64,000 nt of DNA from an uncultured Bacteroidales bacterium (GTDB taxonomy: Bacteria > Bacteroidota > Bacteroidia > Bacteroidales > UBA932), in assembly GCA_900318015.1 (NCBI GenBank), contig ONJB01000008.1:1-64000 (forward strand). The letters are read 5' to 3'. The notes beneath the pieces are model-generated. The model saw only the letters and a list, made by a program, of their open reading frames with translations, did not search any database and had not been told where the DNA came from. This document shows, piece after piece, positions 52,409-61,391 of this stretch (positions are counted from its first letter, which is position 1; the number at the start of each line of letters is the position of its first letter). The position numbers were made by a program, and so were the translations under genes.

Positions 52409-53661
52409 CGATGGAAACACGCGTAGTGAAGGTGGGTGACGTCCTCATCGGAGGAAACAACCCGGTCGTCGTCCAGACGATGTGCAATACCCATACGTAC
52501 GATGTGGATGCGACCGTGGCGCAGACGCTGCGGCTTGCCCGCGCCGGCGCGCAACTGGTGCGCATCACGGTTCCCGGCCTGCAGGATGTCCCGCATGTGC
52601 GGGAGATCAAGGCCCGGGTGCGTGCGGCGGGCTGCACGGTTCCGCTGGTGGCCGACATCCATTTCTCTTCGGAAACGGCCATCGCCGTGGCCGCTGTCGT
52701 GGAAAAGGTCCGGATCAATCCGGGAAACTTCCACAAGGACCACGATGAGGCGCGGCGCCAGTTCGCCCGCTTCCTCGAAGAATGCAAGAAGTACGGGACG
52801 GCTATCCGGATCGGCCTGAACCACGGGTCGCTGGGGTCCTATATAGTCGAGAAATACGGGAATACCCCCCGGGCGATGGCGCTTGCGGCCATGGAATGGA
52901 TCGAGATGTGCATCGACGCGGATTTCTACCAGGTCGTCGTCTCGCTCAAGGCCAGCAATACCGTCGTGATGATCGAAGCCTACCGGGAACTCGCCCGGAT
53001 GATGCAGGAACGCGGCGTTGTGTTCCCGCTCCATGTGGGCGTGACGGAGGCCGGCAACGGCGACTCCGGCCGCATCAAGTCCTGCGTGGCCATCTCCACC
53101 CTCCTGGCCGAAGGCATCGGCAACACGGTCCGCGTATCCCTCACGGAAGATCCGGAAAACGAGATCCCTGTCGCGCAGTATCTGGCCGCACGGTACTCCG
53201 GCTCCCCGGCTCCGACCTTGACGGAACGGGAGAATACGGTTTTGAAAGCCGCGTGCGACTACGGCAAGCCCCTGTTGGACCGCACCCTCGACACGGTGTC
53301 CTTCCCGGAACTGGAGCCGGCGTTCGGCGCATATCTGACTGATGAACTGCTGCAGGCGTGCCGGCGGAAGTTCTATCGGCCTGAGTATATCGCCTGCCCC
53401 GGCTGCGGCAGGACCATGTACAATCTGCAGGAAGCCTTCGAGGCCGTCAAGGCGCGGACCGGCCACCTGCAGAACGTCGTCATCGCCGTCATGGGCTGCA
53501 TCGTGAACGGCCCCGGCGAAATGGCGGATGCCGACTGGGGCTATGTGGGCGAAGGCGGCGGCAAGGTGACTATCTACCGCGGCAAGGAGCCCGTCCTGCG
53601 GCATATTCCTGACAGCGAGGCTGTCGACAAACTTGTGGAACTTATCGAGTCCGAAAGATGA
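52405..53661 (+). CDS. ispG: 4-hydroxy-3-methylbut-2-enyl-diphosphate synthase
   Basis: 418 residues. MEP-pathway [4Fe-4S] enzyme making HMBPP. Starts TMETRVVKVGDVLIGG...PVVVQTMCNT; a TIM barrel follows, then IGNTVRVSLTEDPENEI, the cluster ligands CPGC (Cys331, Cys334) and MGCIVNGPGE (Cys365). Between the barrel and the cluster domain lie about 80 residues, versus about 25 in short proteobacterial enzymes and a long inserted domain in many Bacteroidota and plant enzymes. A reduced insert seems to be retained. Overlaps both neighbours by 4 bases. Confidence 0.94.
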   Translation: MTMETRVVKVGDVLIGGNNPVVVQTMCNTHTYDVDATVAQTLRLARAGAQLVRITVPGLQDVPHVREIKARVRAAGCTVPLVADIHFSSETAIAVAAVVEKVRINPGNFHKDHDEARRQFARFLEECKKYGTAIRIGLNHGSLGSYIVEKYGNTPRAMALAAMEWIEMCIDADFYQVVVSLKASNTVVMIEAYRELARMMQERGVVFPLHVGVTEAGNGDSGRIKSCVAISTLLAEGIGNTVRVSLTEDPENEIPVAQYLAARYSGSPAPTLTERENTVLKAACDYGKPLLDRTLDTVSFPELEPAFGAYLTDELLQACRRKFYRPEYIACPGCGRTMYNLQEAFEAVKARTGHLQNVVIAVMGCIVNGPGEMADADWGYVGEGGGKVTIYRGKEPVLRHIPDSEAVDKLVELIESER

Positions 53662-54587
53662 AAAGACTGATCCTGACCCTTCTGGCGCTGCTGCTGTGCA
53701 CGGCGTCCTTCTCGCAGGGGAAAAAGGCCACCTACAAGGTCGCCCAGCGCGACACCTGCGACCTCTTCATGGACGTGTATGAGCCCGTCACCATCCCCGG
53801 CGATACGCTGGACCGCCCCACCATCCTGTTCGTCTTCGGCGGCGGTTTCATCATGGGCCGGCGGGACGACCCGTGGGTGATGCCCTGGTTCAAACTCCTG
53901 AACGAGAACGGCTACCGGGTGGTCTCCGTCGACTACCGTCTCGGCCTCAAGGGCGTCCGGATGCGGTTCGACCTGTTCCACCTCATTCAGAGCGCGAATT
54001 ACACGAAGACGGCCGTGGACATGGGCGTGGAAGACGTGTTCGCCTCCGTACGCTATCTGGCGGACCATCCGGAAATCGGCGTGGACATGGACAACATCGT
54101 CATCTCCGGCAGTTCCGCCGGGGCGATGATCTCCCTCTCCTGCGAACTGGAAGCCTGCAACCGGACCGTCCGCGCGGCCATCCTGCCGGAAGGCTTCCAT
54201 TTTGCCGGCGTGATGTCCTTCGCGGGCGCCATCATGTCCGATACCGGGAAACCGGCCTATCGGCGCACTCCTTGCCCGCAGCTGCTCATCCATGGCACCC
54301 GGGACGGCGCCGTTGCCTACAACAAGATGGGATTCGGCCGCTGGGGCATGTTCGGCAGCAGCTACCTTGCCGAAAAGGTCCTGCAACCCGGAGGATATAC
54401 CTACCAGATCTACCGCTACAAGGACCATAGCCACGACATGGCCGCCAACATGCTGGCCAACTGGCCGGAAGAGAAACGCTTCCTGGAAGTGTCCGTGATG
54501 GGCAAGCAGCCCCTCGTCATCGACTGCATGGTGGATGATCCGACGATGCCGGTCTGGCAGTCGGTCACCCTGGACGATATCTATTGA
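53658..54587 (+). CDS. Secreted alpha/beta-hydrolase esterase
   Basis: 309 residues. Signal peptide MKRLILTLLALLLCTASFSQ, then a carboxylesterase-type alpha/beta hydrolase: the oxyanion motif FVFGGGFIMG, VSVDYRLG, nucleophile elbow SGSSAGAM (a true G-x-S-x-G) and the Asp/His region (LLIHGTRDGAV, KDHSHDMA). Likely hydrolyses an ester in the periplasm; substrate unknown. Coupled by ATGA to ispG and ends the plus-strand operon. Confidence 0.85.
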   Translation: MKRLILTLLALLLCTASFSQGKKATYKVAQRDTCDLFMDVYEPVTIPGDTLDRPTILFVFGGGFIMGRRDDPWVMPWFKLLNENGYRVVSVDYRLGLKGVRMRFDLFHLIQSANYTKTAVDMGVEDVFASVRYLADHPEIGVDMDNIVISGSSAGAMISLSCELEACNRTVRAAILPEGFHFAGVMSFAGAIMSDTGKPAYRRTPCPQLLIHGTRDGAVAYNKMGFGRWGMFGSSYLAEKVLQPGGYTYQIYRYKDHSHDMAANMLANWPEEKRFLEVSVMGKQPLVIDCMVDDPTMPVWQSVTLDDIY

Positions 54588-55271
54588 TTATTCCGGCAGG
54601 ACGGCCAGCACCGTTTCCACCGCCTTCACCTTGTCGCCGAGCTTCACCTGGATTTCGGCGTCGAGGGGAAGGAACAGGTCGATGCGGGAGCCGAACTTGA
54701 TGACGCCGCACTGGTCGCCGCGGTTCTCCATATTGCCGGGCTCGGAATAGCAGACGATCCGCCGGGCGAAGGTGCCCGCGATCTGCTTGAAAAAGACTTC
54801 TCCGTGCTTGTTCTTCAGGCAGCTGGAGGAATGCTCGTTCAGTTCGGAGGACTTGGGGTGGAAAGCCAGCAGGTACTTCCCGGGATGGTACTGGTAATAG
54901 GTCACTTTCCCATTCACCGGCCAGAAGTTGCAGTGGACGTCGAAGAAGTCCATGTATACGGATATCTGGATGCAGTCCCGCTGCAGGTATTCCTTCTCGA
55001 ACACCTTCTCGAGGATGACCACCTTCCCGTCCGCCACCGAGGTGACGAGGCGGTCGTTCTCGTAATCCGGAACGGTACGGTTCGGCACCCGGAAGAACCA
55101 GGTGATGAAACACATGAAGACGACGAGGATGACCGAAATCGGGATGGAGATCCACGGGTTGTGGATGTAACGGGCATTCAGCCAGATGAGGATGGCGCAG
55201 ATGCACCAGGCGAAGAGGATGGTCTCGTAGGAATCCTTGTCAATGCGGATGCTGTGGATGAGTCTTTTCAT
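54588..55271 (-). CDS. psd: Phosphatidylserine decarboxylase proenzyme, short form
   Basis: 227 residues. Two N-terminal membrane helices (about 15-55), then a short-form PSD domain. CIQISVYMDFFDVHCNFWPVNGKV holds the conserved His; the self-cleavage site is in FGSRIDLFLP (Gly194-Ser195), where cleavage creates the pyruvoyl group. It makes phosphatidylethanolamine from phosphatidylserine. It follows cdsA by 12 bases in the rsfS-ftsH-cdsA-psd operon. A phosphatidylserine synthase (pssA) is not in the window. Confidence 0.93.
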   Translation of the reverse strand: MKRLIHSIRIDKDSYETILFAWCICAILIWLNARYIHNPWISIPISVILVVFMCFITWFFRVPNRTVPDYENDRLVTSVADGKVVILEKVFEKEYLQRDCIQISVYMDFFDVHCNFWPVNGKVTYYQYHPGKYLLAFHPKSSELNEHSSSCLKNKHGEVFFKQIAGTFARRIVCYSEPGNMENRGDQCGVIKFGSRIDLFLPLDAEIQVKLGDKVKAVETVLAVLPE

Positions 55272-55283
55272 GGTTTCACAGTA

Positions 55284-56111
55284 CTACAGCAGGCCGATGA
55301 TGACCAGATAGATGACGCCGGCCGGGATGGCGAACAGGGCGCTGTCGAAGCGGTCCATCATGCCACCGTGACCGGGGATGATGTTGCCGGAGTCCTTGAT
55401 GTCGCATACCCGTTTCCACTGGGATTCGAACAGGTCGCCGAACACGCCGGCGACGTGCATGATGAGGGACAGGATGACAGCGTGGTACCAGGGATAGGTC
55501 CACAGGCCCGTCCATACCAGGATGAGGCCCGCCAGGACGGCGAAGACGAGGCCGCCCCAGAAACCGGCCCAGGTCTTCTTCGGGGAAACGCTCGGGAAGA
55601 GTTTCTTGCTGTACTTTCCGAGGAGCATGCCGATGCAATAGGCGCCCACGTCGGAAGCCCAGATGATGATGAAGAAAGCGAGCATCGGGCGCCCGTTGAA
55701 CTGCCCGGCCTGGTCGAAGACCACGAAGTTCGAAAGGGTGAGCGGCACGGCGATGTACATCAGGCCGGTGTACAGGAAGGCGAAGAGCTTGAACTCCCCC
55801 TTATCCTTTACCATCAAGGTCGACACCATCAGCACGAGCAGGAGGATGGCGCTGAAACCCACCAGCCGGATGTCCAGCCGGAAAGCCATCACGAAGAACA
55901 GCGACAGGAACGAACAGCACCCCAGCGTGATGGCCAGGGCGCGGGTCCGGGGGAACAACTCCCCCATCGTCATGCGATAGAACTCGTAAAGCATCGTCAC
56001 CATCATGAAAGTGATGAGGGCGGCGAAAAGATACTTGTTCAAGAGCAGGCCACCGATGACGATGGCCAGGAAACAGATGCCCGAGAGGGTCCTGGTGACT
56101 GTGTTATTCAT
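55284..56111 (-). CDS. cdsA: Phosphatidate cytidylyltransferase
   Basis: 275 residues with about eight membrane helices. The CDP-diacylglycerol synthase signature is complete: VFGDLFESQWKR, then DSGNIIPGHGG and MDRFDSALFAIP. Makes CDP-diacylglycerol from phosphatidate and CTP, the activated precursor for the CDP-alcohol transferase at 7917-8639 and for phosphatidylserine. It overlaps ftsH by 8 bases, continuing the operon. Confidence 0.96.
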   Translation of the reverse strand: MNNTVTRTLSGICFLAIVIGGLLLNKYLFAALITFMMVTMLYEFYRMTMGELFPRTRALAITLGCCSFLSLFFVMAFRLDIRLVGFSAILLLVLMVSTLMVKDKGEFKLFAFLYTGLMYIAVPLTLSNFVVFDQAGQFNGRPMLAFFIIIWASDVGAYCIGMLLGKYSKKLFPSVSPKKTWAGFWGGLVFAVLAGLILVWTGLWTYPWYHAVILSLIMHVAGVFGDLFESQWKRVCDIKDSGNIIPGHGGMMDRFDSALFAIPAGVIYLVIIGLL

Positions 56112-58068
56112 GCTCCTCCGTTTCAGGCACTGGCTGGTCCTCCTCCGCCGGTTTCACCTTGGGTCCGAGGATCCGCTCGATGTCTTCCGCAAAGATAACT
56201 TCTTTTTCGAGAAGAAGCGCACCCATCTGCATAAAACCTTCCTTGTGGTCTTCGATCAGGCGGTAGGTCCGGTCGTGGACCTCCTGGACAATGGCCTTGA
56301 CTTCCTCGTCCATCAGTTCGGCCGTCTTCTCGGAATAGGGCTTCGTGAGGTTGTAGCCCCGCGCGCCGGTGGAATCGTAGAAGGAAAGGTTCCCCACCTT
56401 GTCGCTCATGCCATAGTACTGGACCATGCTGTAAGCCATGCCCGTCATGCGCTCGAGATCGTTCAAAGCGCCCGTGGAAGGCTCTCCATTGAGGATTTCC
56501 TCCGCGACGCGGCCGCCGATGAGCGAACACATACGGTCCATCATCACGCTGCGGGACCAGTTCTTCCGCTCTTCCGGGAGGTACCAGGTCAGGCCGAGGG
56601 CGTTGCCGCGCGGGATGATGCTCACCTTGAACACCGGATCCGCGTACGGGAGCAACCAGCCCACCAGGGCATGGCCCGCTTCGTGGTAAGCCGTCGTCCG
56701 CTTCTCCGCAGGCGACATGATGGTGTTGTTCTTGCGCTCGAGACCGCCGATGATGCGGTCTACAGCATCCAGGAAATCCTGCTGGCTCACCGTCGCGTGG
56801 TTGCGGCGGGCCGCCGTCAGGGCCGCCTCGTTACAGACGTTCGCGATGTCTGCGCCGGAGAAACCCGGGGTATGCTTGGCCATGAACTCCACGTTGAAGT
56901 CCGGATCCACCTTGATCCCGCGCAGATGTACCTGGAAGATTTCCTCCCGCTCCTTGAGTTCCGGGAGCTCGACATGGATCTGCCGGTCGAAGCGGCCGGC
57001 ACGCATGAGGGCCTGGTCCAGGATGTCCGCCCGGTTCGTGGCGGCAAGGACGATGACGCCGGAGTTGGTGCCGAAACCGTCCATTTCGGTCAAAAGCTGG
57101 TTCAGGGTGTTCTCCCGTTCGTCATTGGAGGTGAAACCGCCGTTCTTCGCGCGGGCGCGGCCCACGGCGTCGATTTCGTCGATGAAGACGATGCACGGGG
57201 CTTTCTCCTTCGCCTGCCGGAAGAGGTCGCGGACGCGGGACGCGCCCACGCCAACGAACATTTCCACGAAGTCGGAACCGGAGATGGAGAAGAACGGAAC
57301 ATTCGCCTCGCCGGCGACAGCCTTCGCGAGGAGCGTCTTGCCGGTGCCCGGAGGGCCGACCAGGAGCGCACCCTTCGGAATCTTGCCGCCGAGGGCGGTA
57401 TATTTCTTCGGATTCTTGAGGAAATCGACGATTTCCATCACTTCCTCTTTCGCGCCGTACAGGCCGGCTACGTCCTTGAAAGTGACCTTGACCTCGTCCT
57501 TGTCCGCAAGCTTGCCGGTGGCCTTGCCCACGTTGAAGGGATTGCCCATGCCGCCGCCTGCGCCGCCGGCGCCCCGGTTCATGCTCCGGAACATCCATAC
57601 CCAGAAGAGGATCAGCAGCAGCGTGGGGAAAATCCACTGGGCCAGTTCGGCCCAGGTATGGTCGGCATTCTGGATGACCACCTTGAACTGGTCCCCTACC
57701 GGCAGGTTTTCATTCAGTTTCGCAAAGTTCTCCTCCGGGTCGAACCGGGCGGAGACCAGGAAGTAGAAATGCGGCGCCCGGCGCGGGACAGCCCCGCCCG
57801 GGAACTGGTCGGCATACTTGGCCAGGCGCTCGGGACGGACCTTGATCTCGCCCCGGATGTCGTTCCGCACGAAGACGATCTCCTCGATGTCACCGGACTG
57901 GGCCATCGTCTGGACCTGCTGCCACTCGATCTTCTGGGGCTCGGAGGACTGCTGGTTCGAGAACAGCAGCCAGCCGATGCCGAGGATCAGCAGCAGATAC
58001 AGCCAGGAGAAGTTGAAAGAAACGCGGAAAGTCTTCCCGCCTTTCGGATCTTTCTTTTTATCAGCCAT
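56104..58068 (-). CDS. ftsH: ATP-dependent zinc metalloprotease FtsH
   Basis: 654 residues. Two membrane helices (about 20-37 and 130-150) bracket a periplasmic domain. The AAA+ domain has Walker A GPPGTGKT (Gly238), Walker B CIVFIDEIDA and second region of homology NRADILDQALMRAGRFDR. The zinc-protease motif HEAGH is at 462-466. Degrades misfolded or regulatory membrane proteins. Its ATG adjoins the rsfS stop (58069). Confidence 0.97.
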   Translation of the reverse strand: MADKKKDPKGGKTFRVSFNFSWLYLLLILGIGWLLFSNQQSSEPQKIEWQQVQTMAQSGDIEEIVFVRNDIRGEIKVRPERLAKYADQFPGGAVPRRAPHFYFLVSARFDPEENFAKLNENLPVGDQFKVVIQNADHTWAELAQWIFPTLLLILFWVWMFRSMNRGAGGAGGGMGNPFNVGKATGKLADKDEVKVTFKDVAGLYGAKEEVMEIVDFLKNPKKYTALGGKIPKGALLVGPPGTGKTLLAKAVAGEANVPFFSISGSDFVEMFVGVGASRVRDLFRQAKEKAPCIVFIDEIDAVGRARAKNGGFTSNDERENTLNQLLTEMDGFGTNSGVIVLAATNRADILDQALMRAGRFDRQIHVELPELKEREEIFQVHLRGIKVDPDFNVEFMAKHTPGFSGADIANVCNEAALTAARRNHATVSQQDFLDAVDRIIGGLERKNNTIMSPAEKRTTAYHEAGHALVGWLLPYADPVFKVSIIPRGNALGLTWYLPEERKNWSRSVMMDRMCSLIGGRVAEEILNGEPSTGALNDLERMTGMAYSMVQYYGMSDKVGNLSFYDSTGARGYNLTKPYSEKTAELMDEEVKAIVQEVHDRTYRLIEDHKEGFMQMGALLLEKEVIFAEDIERILGPKVKPAEEDQPVPETEEHE

Positions 58069-58446
58069 CTACGCTTCGCTTTTTTTGGCCGCGGGCTTCT
58101 TGCGCTCCTTGTATTCCTTGCGGGGAAGGTCCGCCCAGAGATCCTCCAGACGGTAGAATTCGCGGTATTCCTTGAGAAAGATATGGACGACGATATGGCC
58201 GTAGTCCTGGATGATCCAGAAATTGTTGCCCTCGCCCTGGGAACGCCAGAGCTTGTGGCCCTCTTCCTGCATCTTTTCGGCGATGTTGTCGGCGATCGCG
58301 CCCACCTGGGTGGTATTGGAGCCGTCGCACACCACGAAGAAGTCCGTGATGGCACCGTCCATCTTGCGCATATCCAGGGAGACCACGTCCTGTCCCTTCT
58401 TGTCCAGGATCGCATCGGCAATCAGCCGAAGGTCGTGTGTAATCAT
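58069..58446 (-). CDS. rsfS: Ribosomal silencing factor RsfS
   Basis: 125 residues from ATG 58446; an upstream in-frame start would overlap birA. RsfS core: KGQDVVSLDMRKMDGAITDFFVVCDGSN, then GNNFWIIQDYGHIVVHIFLKEYREFYRLEDLW, followed by a Lys-rich tail. Binds ribosomal protein L14 and prevents subunit joining when nutrients are short. First gene of the rsfS-ftsH-cdsA-psd operon; its -7 box lies 27 bases upstream and overlaps the birA promoter region. Confidence 0.93.
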   Translation of the reverse strand: MITHDLRLIADAILDKKGQDVVSLDMRKMDGAITDFFVVCDGSNTTQVGAIADNIAEKMQEEGHKLWRSQGEGNNFWIIQDYGHIVVHIFLKEYREFYRLEDLWADLPRKEYKERKKPAAKKSEA

Positions 58447-58460
58447 ATCGGGATTATTTG

Positions 58461-58468
58461 TAATTTTG
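58461..58468 (+). promoter_or_regulatory. -7 promoter box for birA
   Basis: TAATTTTG, 29 bases before the ATG at 58498. It lies within the rsfS leader region of the other strand. Confidence 0.45.
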
Positions 58469-58473
58469 CAATA

Positions 58474-58481
58474 CAAAGATA
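58474..58481 (-). promoter_or_regulatory. -7 promoter box for rsfS-ftsH-cdsA-psd
   Basis: TATCTTTG on the minus strand, 27 bases before the rsfS ATG. The rsfS and birA transcripts therefore overlap at their 5' ends. Confidence 0.55.
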
Positions 58482-58497
58482 CACAAAATCCGAACCA

Positions 58498-59238
58498 ATG
58501 GAAAATGTCATGCGGATAAAGTGGTTCGAGGAGCTGGATTCCACCAGCAGCGAGCTTCTGAGGCACGTTGGGGACTATGACAATTTGTCAGTGGTCGCCG
58601 CCGTGAACCAGACGGCGGGGCGCGGCCAGCGGGGAAACCGCTGGATTTCGGCTCCGGGTGACAACCTGACTTTCTCTTTCCTGCTGCGGCCGGAAGCCCT
58701 TCCGGCCCGGGAGGTGATGGCCCTGACCTGCTTCGCGACGCTCGCAGTCCGGGATGCCCTCCTGGCGGAAGGCGTCCCTGCCGTCATCAAGTGGCCGAAC
58801 GACATCTATGTCGGCAAGCGGAAGATCTGCGGGATGCTCGTGGAGAATGGCCTCGATGGGGCGAACATCGCCTGGTCCGTCATCGGCATCGGCATCAACC
58901 TGAACCAGACGGCTTTCCCGGCCGGGGTTCTGAATCCTACCTCCCTCAAGCGGCTGACGGGGAAATCCTATGATCCGGCGGCTTTTCTGGAGAACTTGTG
59001 CCACAGGCTGGAAGCCAGGCTGCCCGACCTGGCTGACCAGGATGCCCGAAACGCCCTCCGGGACGCCTACGAAAGGGATTTGTTCCAGAAGAATCTCCTT
59101 GCCCCCTACCGGGATCTCGCGACCGGAGACGAATTCATGGGCACGATCCGAGGAATCACTCCCGAAGGCCTGATACGCATTGAAGCCGAAGGACGCGAAC
59201 GGACCTTCGGCTTCAAGGAAGTCAGCTATATCCTTTGA
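58498..59238 (+). CDS. birA: Biotin--[acetyl-CoA-carboxylase] ligase
   Basis: 246 residues from ATG 58498 (an ATG at 58510 gives MRIKWFEEL). Monofunctional, without a DNA-binding domain: WFEELDSTSSELLRH, the biotin-adenylate loop GRGQRGNRW, then KWPNDIYVGKRKICGMLVEN and GIGINLNQ. Attaches biotin to carboxyl-carrier proteins. A much longer frame through the antisense of ftsH is spurious. It is divergent from rsfS and convergent with rpe, the two stops adjoining. Confidence 0.95.
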   Translation: MENVMRIKWFEELDSTSSELLRHVGDYDNLSVVAAVNQTAGRGQRGNRWISAPGDNLTFSFLLRPEALPAREVMALTCFATLAVRDALLAEGVPAVIKWPNDIYVGKRKICGMLVENGLDGANIAWSVIGIGINLNQTAFPAGVLNPTSLKRLTGKSYDPAAFLENLCHRLEARLPDLADQDARNALRDAYERDLFQKNLLAPYRDLATGDEFMGTIRGITPEGLIRIEAEGRERTFGFKEVSYIL

Positions 59239-59883
59239 TTATCCTTCCCGCAGGGCATCGACCGCAGCGGCGGGATCTTCCGCCCGGAAAACGGCGCTTC
59301 CGGCGACCAGGATGTCCACGCCGGCCTTCGCCAGGCGGCCGGCATTCTTCGGCGAGACACCGCCGTCCACCTCAATGAGGGCCTCGCTGCCGATGCGCTT
59401 GAGCTCGGCCTTCACGGCCCGGACGCGGGCATAGGTGTCCTCGATGAACTTCTGTCCGCCGAAACCGGCGAACACGCTCATCAGCAATACGTAATCCACT
59501 TTCCCCAGATACGGGAAGATCTTCTCCACCGGGACGTCCGGGTTGATGACGATCCCCGCCTTCACCCCAAAGCTATGGATGAGGTCGATGACCGTATCTG
59601 TCTGATCCAACGCGGCTTCGTAGTGGAAGCTGATCATGGCGGCGCCCGCCTTCGCGAAGCGTTCCACATACTTTTCCGGATGGACGATCATCAAGTGGAC
59701 GTCCATCGGTTTGCGGGCCTCCCGCGCGACGGCTTCCACGACCGGGAAGCCGAACGAGATGTTCGGGACGAAGGTGCCGTCCATGATGTCCAGGTGGAAG
59801 ATGTCCGCATGGGCATTGACCGTCTCCACCTCTTTCGCGAGGTGCAGGAAGTCGGCGGCCAGCAGGGATGGGGCGATGAGCAT
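59239..59883 (-). CDS. rpe: Ribulose-phosphate 3-epimerase
   Basis: 214 residues from ATG 59883. TIM barrel with MLIAPSLLAADFLHL, the metal ligands in FHLDIMDGTFVPN, MSVFAGFGGQKFIEDTYAR and the phosphate region EVDGGVSPKNAGRL. Pentose phosphate pathway and ribose cycling. Follows pepD by one base. Assignment is secure. Confidence 0.97.
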   Translation of the reverse strand: MLIAPSLLAADFLHLAKEVETVNAHADIFHLDIMDGTFVPNISFGFPVVEAVAREARKPMDVHLMIVHPEKYVERFAKAGAAMISFHYEAALDQTDTVIDLIHSFGVKAGIVINPDVPVEKIFPYLGKVDYVLLMSVFAGFGGQKFIEDTYARVRAVKAELKRIGSEALIEVDGGVSPKNAGRLAKAGVDILVAGSAVFRAEDPAAAVDALREG

Positions 59884-59884
59884 C

Positions 59885-61312
59885 TTACGAGAAATTGACG
59901 ACGACATCGGTGAGGTGCGCGACGAACTTGTCCAGCGACGCGAGCTCGAGCTTCTCGCCCGGGGCGTGCACGTTCCGGAGGGTGGGTCCGAAGGAGATCA
60001 TGTCCAGGTCCGGGAATTTCTCCAGGAACAGGCCGCATTCGAGGCCGGCGTGGATGGCCTTGACCTCGGGATCGGTGCCGAAGAGGCGCTTGTAGGAGTC
60101 CACGGAAACCTTCAGGATGCGGGAATCCAGGTTGGGCTTCCAGCCGGGATACTCGCCATGGTGTTCCGCATCGAAAGAGCCCAGGAAGAAAGCCGCTTCC
60201 ACCCTTTCCGCCATCGCGTGCAGCTCGGAGACGACGGAACTGCGCTGGCTCGTGATGACCTTGAGGACATCGCCTTGGATGTGCGCCGCAGCCAGGTTCG
60301 AGGAGGTTTCGACCAGACCGGGAATGTCCATGGACATCTTCTCCACGCCGTGCGGGATGCTCAGGAGGGTCATGATGATGCTCGCGGCGTCCCCTTCCTC
60401 GATCGGGCGGATGAGGGAGGCTTCCTCCGCAAAGACGACCTTGAGGTCCGGGTCACTGGACTTGTATTCGGCCCGGATGAGGGCTTCGAAGGCCTCGGCG
60501 TCGGCCTTCCATTCGTCGATGTCCGCCGCAGGGACGGCGATGAAGGCCTCCGCCTCGCGGCAGATGGCGTTGGGCTTGTTCCCGCCCCCGAGGGTCAGGA
60601 GCTGGAAATCATACTGGAGTTCCGTGTACAGGAAGCGGATGAGGAGCCGCAGGGCGTTTGCCCGCTCCTTGTTGATGTCGTCGCCGCTGTGGCCGCCACG
60701 GCCGCCCGTGACACGGATCTTCAGCGTCCGGTAGCCCTTGCGCAGGGCCTCGCGCTTGAACTCGAAGGTGGCGGTGGTGTCCATGCCGCCGGCGCAGCCC
60801 ACGAAGAGCTGTCCCTCGTCTTCGGAATCCAGGTTGATCAGGGTCTTCCCCTCGAAGAAGCCGGGCTCCAGCGCGAAGGCGCCGTCCATGCCGGTTTCCT
60901 CGGAGATGGTGAACAGGCACTCGAGTTTCCCGGTGGGGAGATCGCTGTCCAAAAGGGCGAGACAGGCGGCGATGCCGATGCCGTCATCCGCGCCGAGGGT
61001 GGTGTTCTTCGCCACCATCCAGCCGTCCTCCACCACATAGGGAATCGCCTGGGTGAGGAAGTCGAAGTCGAAGTGGGCGTTCTTCTCGCACACCATGTCC
61101 TGGTGTGCCTGGAGAACGAGGATGGGAACGTTTTCCTTGCCGGGGGCGGCTTCCTTGACAATCACCACGTTGCCGGTCTTGTCGGTCCGGCACTCGAGGT
61201 TGCGTTTTGCGGCGAATTCCTGCAGGTAAGCGGTCATCGGACCTTCGTGTCCGGATTCGCGGGGAATCCGGGTGATGTCCTTGAAAATGTCCAATACGGT
61301 ATCAGCGGTCAT
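59885..61312 (-). CDS. pepD: Aminoacyl-histidine/cytosol nonspecific dipeptidase, M20 family
   Basis: 475 residues. M20/PepD metal-site motifs are in order: LQAHQDMV, TLGADDGIG, ISEETGMDGAFAL and the NLDSEDEGQLFVGCAGG insertion, then TGGRGGHSGDDI. A C-terminal His ligand lies in IHAGLECG. It hydrolyses dipeptides including carnosine-type substrates in the cytosol. A TATCTTTA box lies 21 bases before the ATG, next to the dnaA terminator. Confidence 0.95.
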   Translation of the reverse strand: MTADTVLDIFKDITRIPRESGHEGPMTAYLQEFAAKRNLECRTDKTGNVVIVKEAAPGKENVPILVLQAHQDMVCEKNAHFDFDFLTQAIPYVVEDGWMVAKNTTLGADDGIGIAACLALLDSDLPTGKLECLFTISEETGMDGAFALEPGFFEGKTLINLDSEDEGQLFVGCAGGMDTTATFEFKREALRKGYRTLKIRVTGGRGGHSGDDINKERANALRLLIRFLYTELQYDFQLLTLGGGNKPNAICREAEAFIAVPAADIDEWKADAEAFEALIRAEYKSSDPDLKVVFAEEASLIRPIEEGDAASIIMTLLSIPHGVEKMSMDIPGLVETSSNLAAAHIQGDVLKVITSQRSSVVSELHAMAERVEAAFFLGSFDAEHHGEYPGWKPNLDSRILKVSVDSYKRLFGTDPEVKAIHAGLECGLFLEKFPDLDMISFGPTLRNVHAPGEKLELASLDKFVAHLTDVVVNFS

Positions 61313-61333
61313 ATCCTTGCGTGTTTTGTTGCG

Positions 61334-61341
61334 TAAAGATA
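61334..61341 (-). promoter_or_regulatory. -7-like promoter box for pepD-rpe
   Basis: TATCTTTA on the minus strand (one base off TAnnTTTG), 21 bases before the pepD ATG and right after the dnaA terminator T run. Confidence 0.4.
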
Positions 61342-61343
61342 CA

Positions 61344-61370
61344 CAAAAAAACGGAACAAAGTCCCGTTTT
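61344..61370 (-). terminator. Intrinsic terminator of dnaA
   Basis: On the minus strand, ACGGGAC pairs with the TTCCGT part of the opposite arm around TTTG, followed by at least seven T. It separates dnaA from pepD. Confidence 0.7.
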
Positions 61371-61391
61371 ACCCGTATATGTCAGGATTTC

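Noticed and set aside
56005..58497. Very long plus-strand open frame across the antisense of ftsH and rsfS, in frame with birA
   Set aside because: It is a high-GC antisense artefact: it lacks family similarity until the birA start at 58498, while the minus strand carries textbook ftsH and rsfS.
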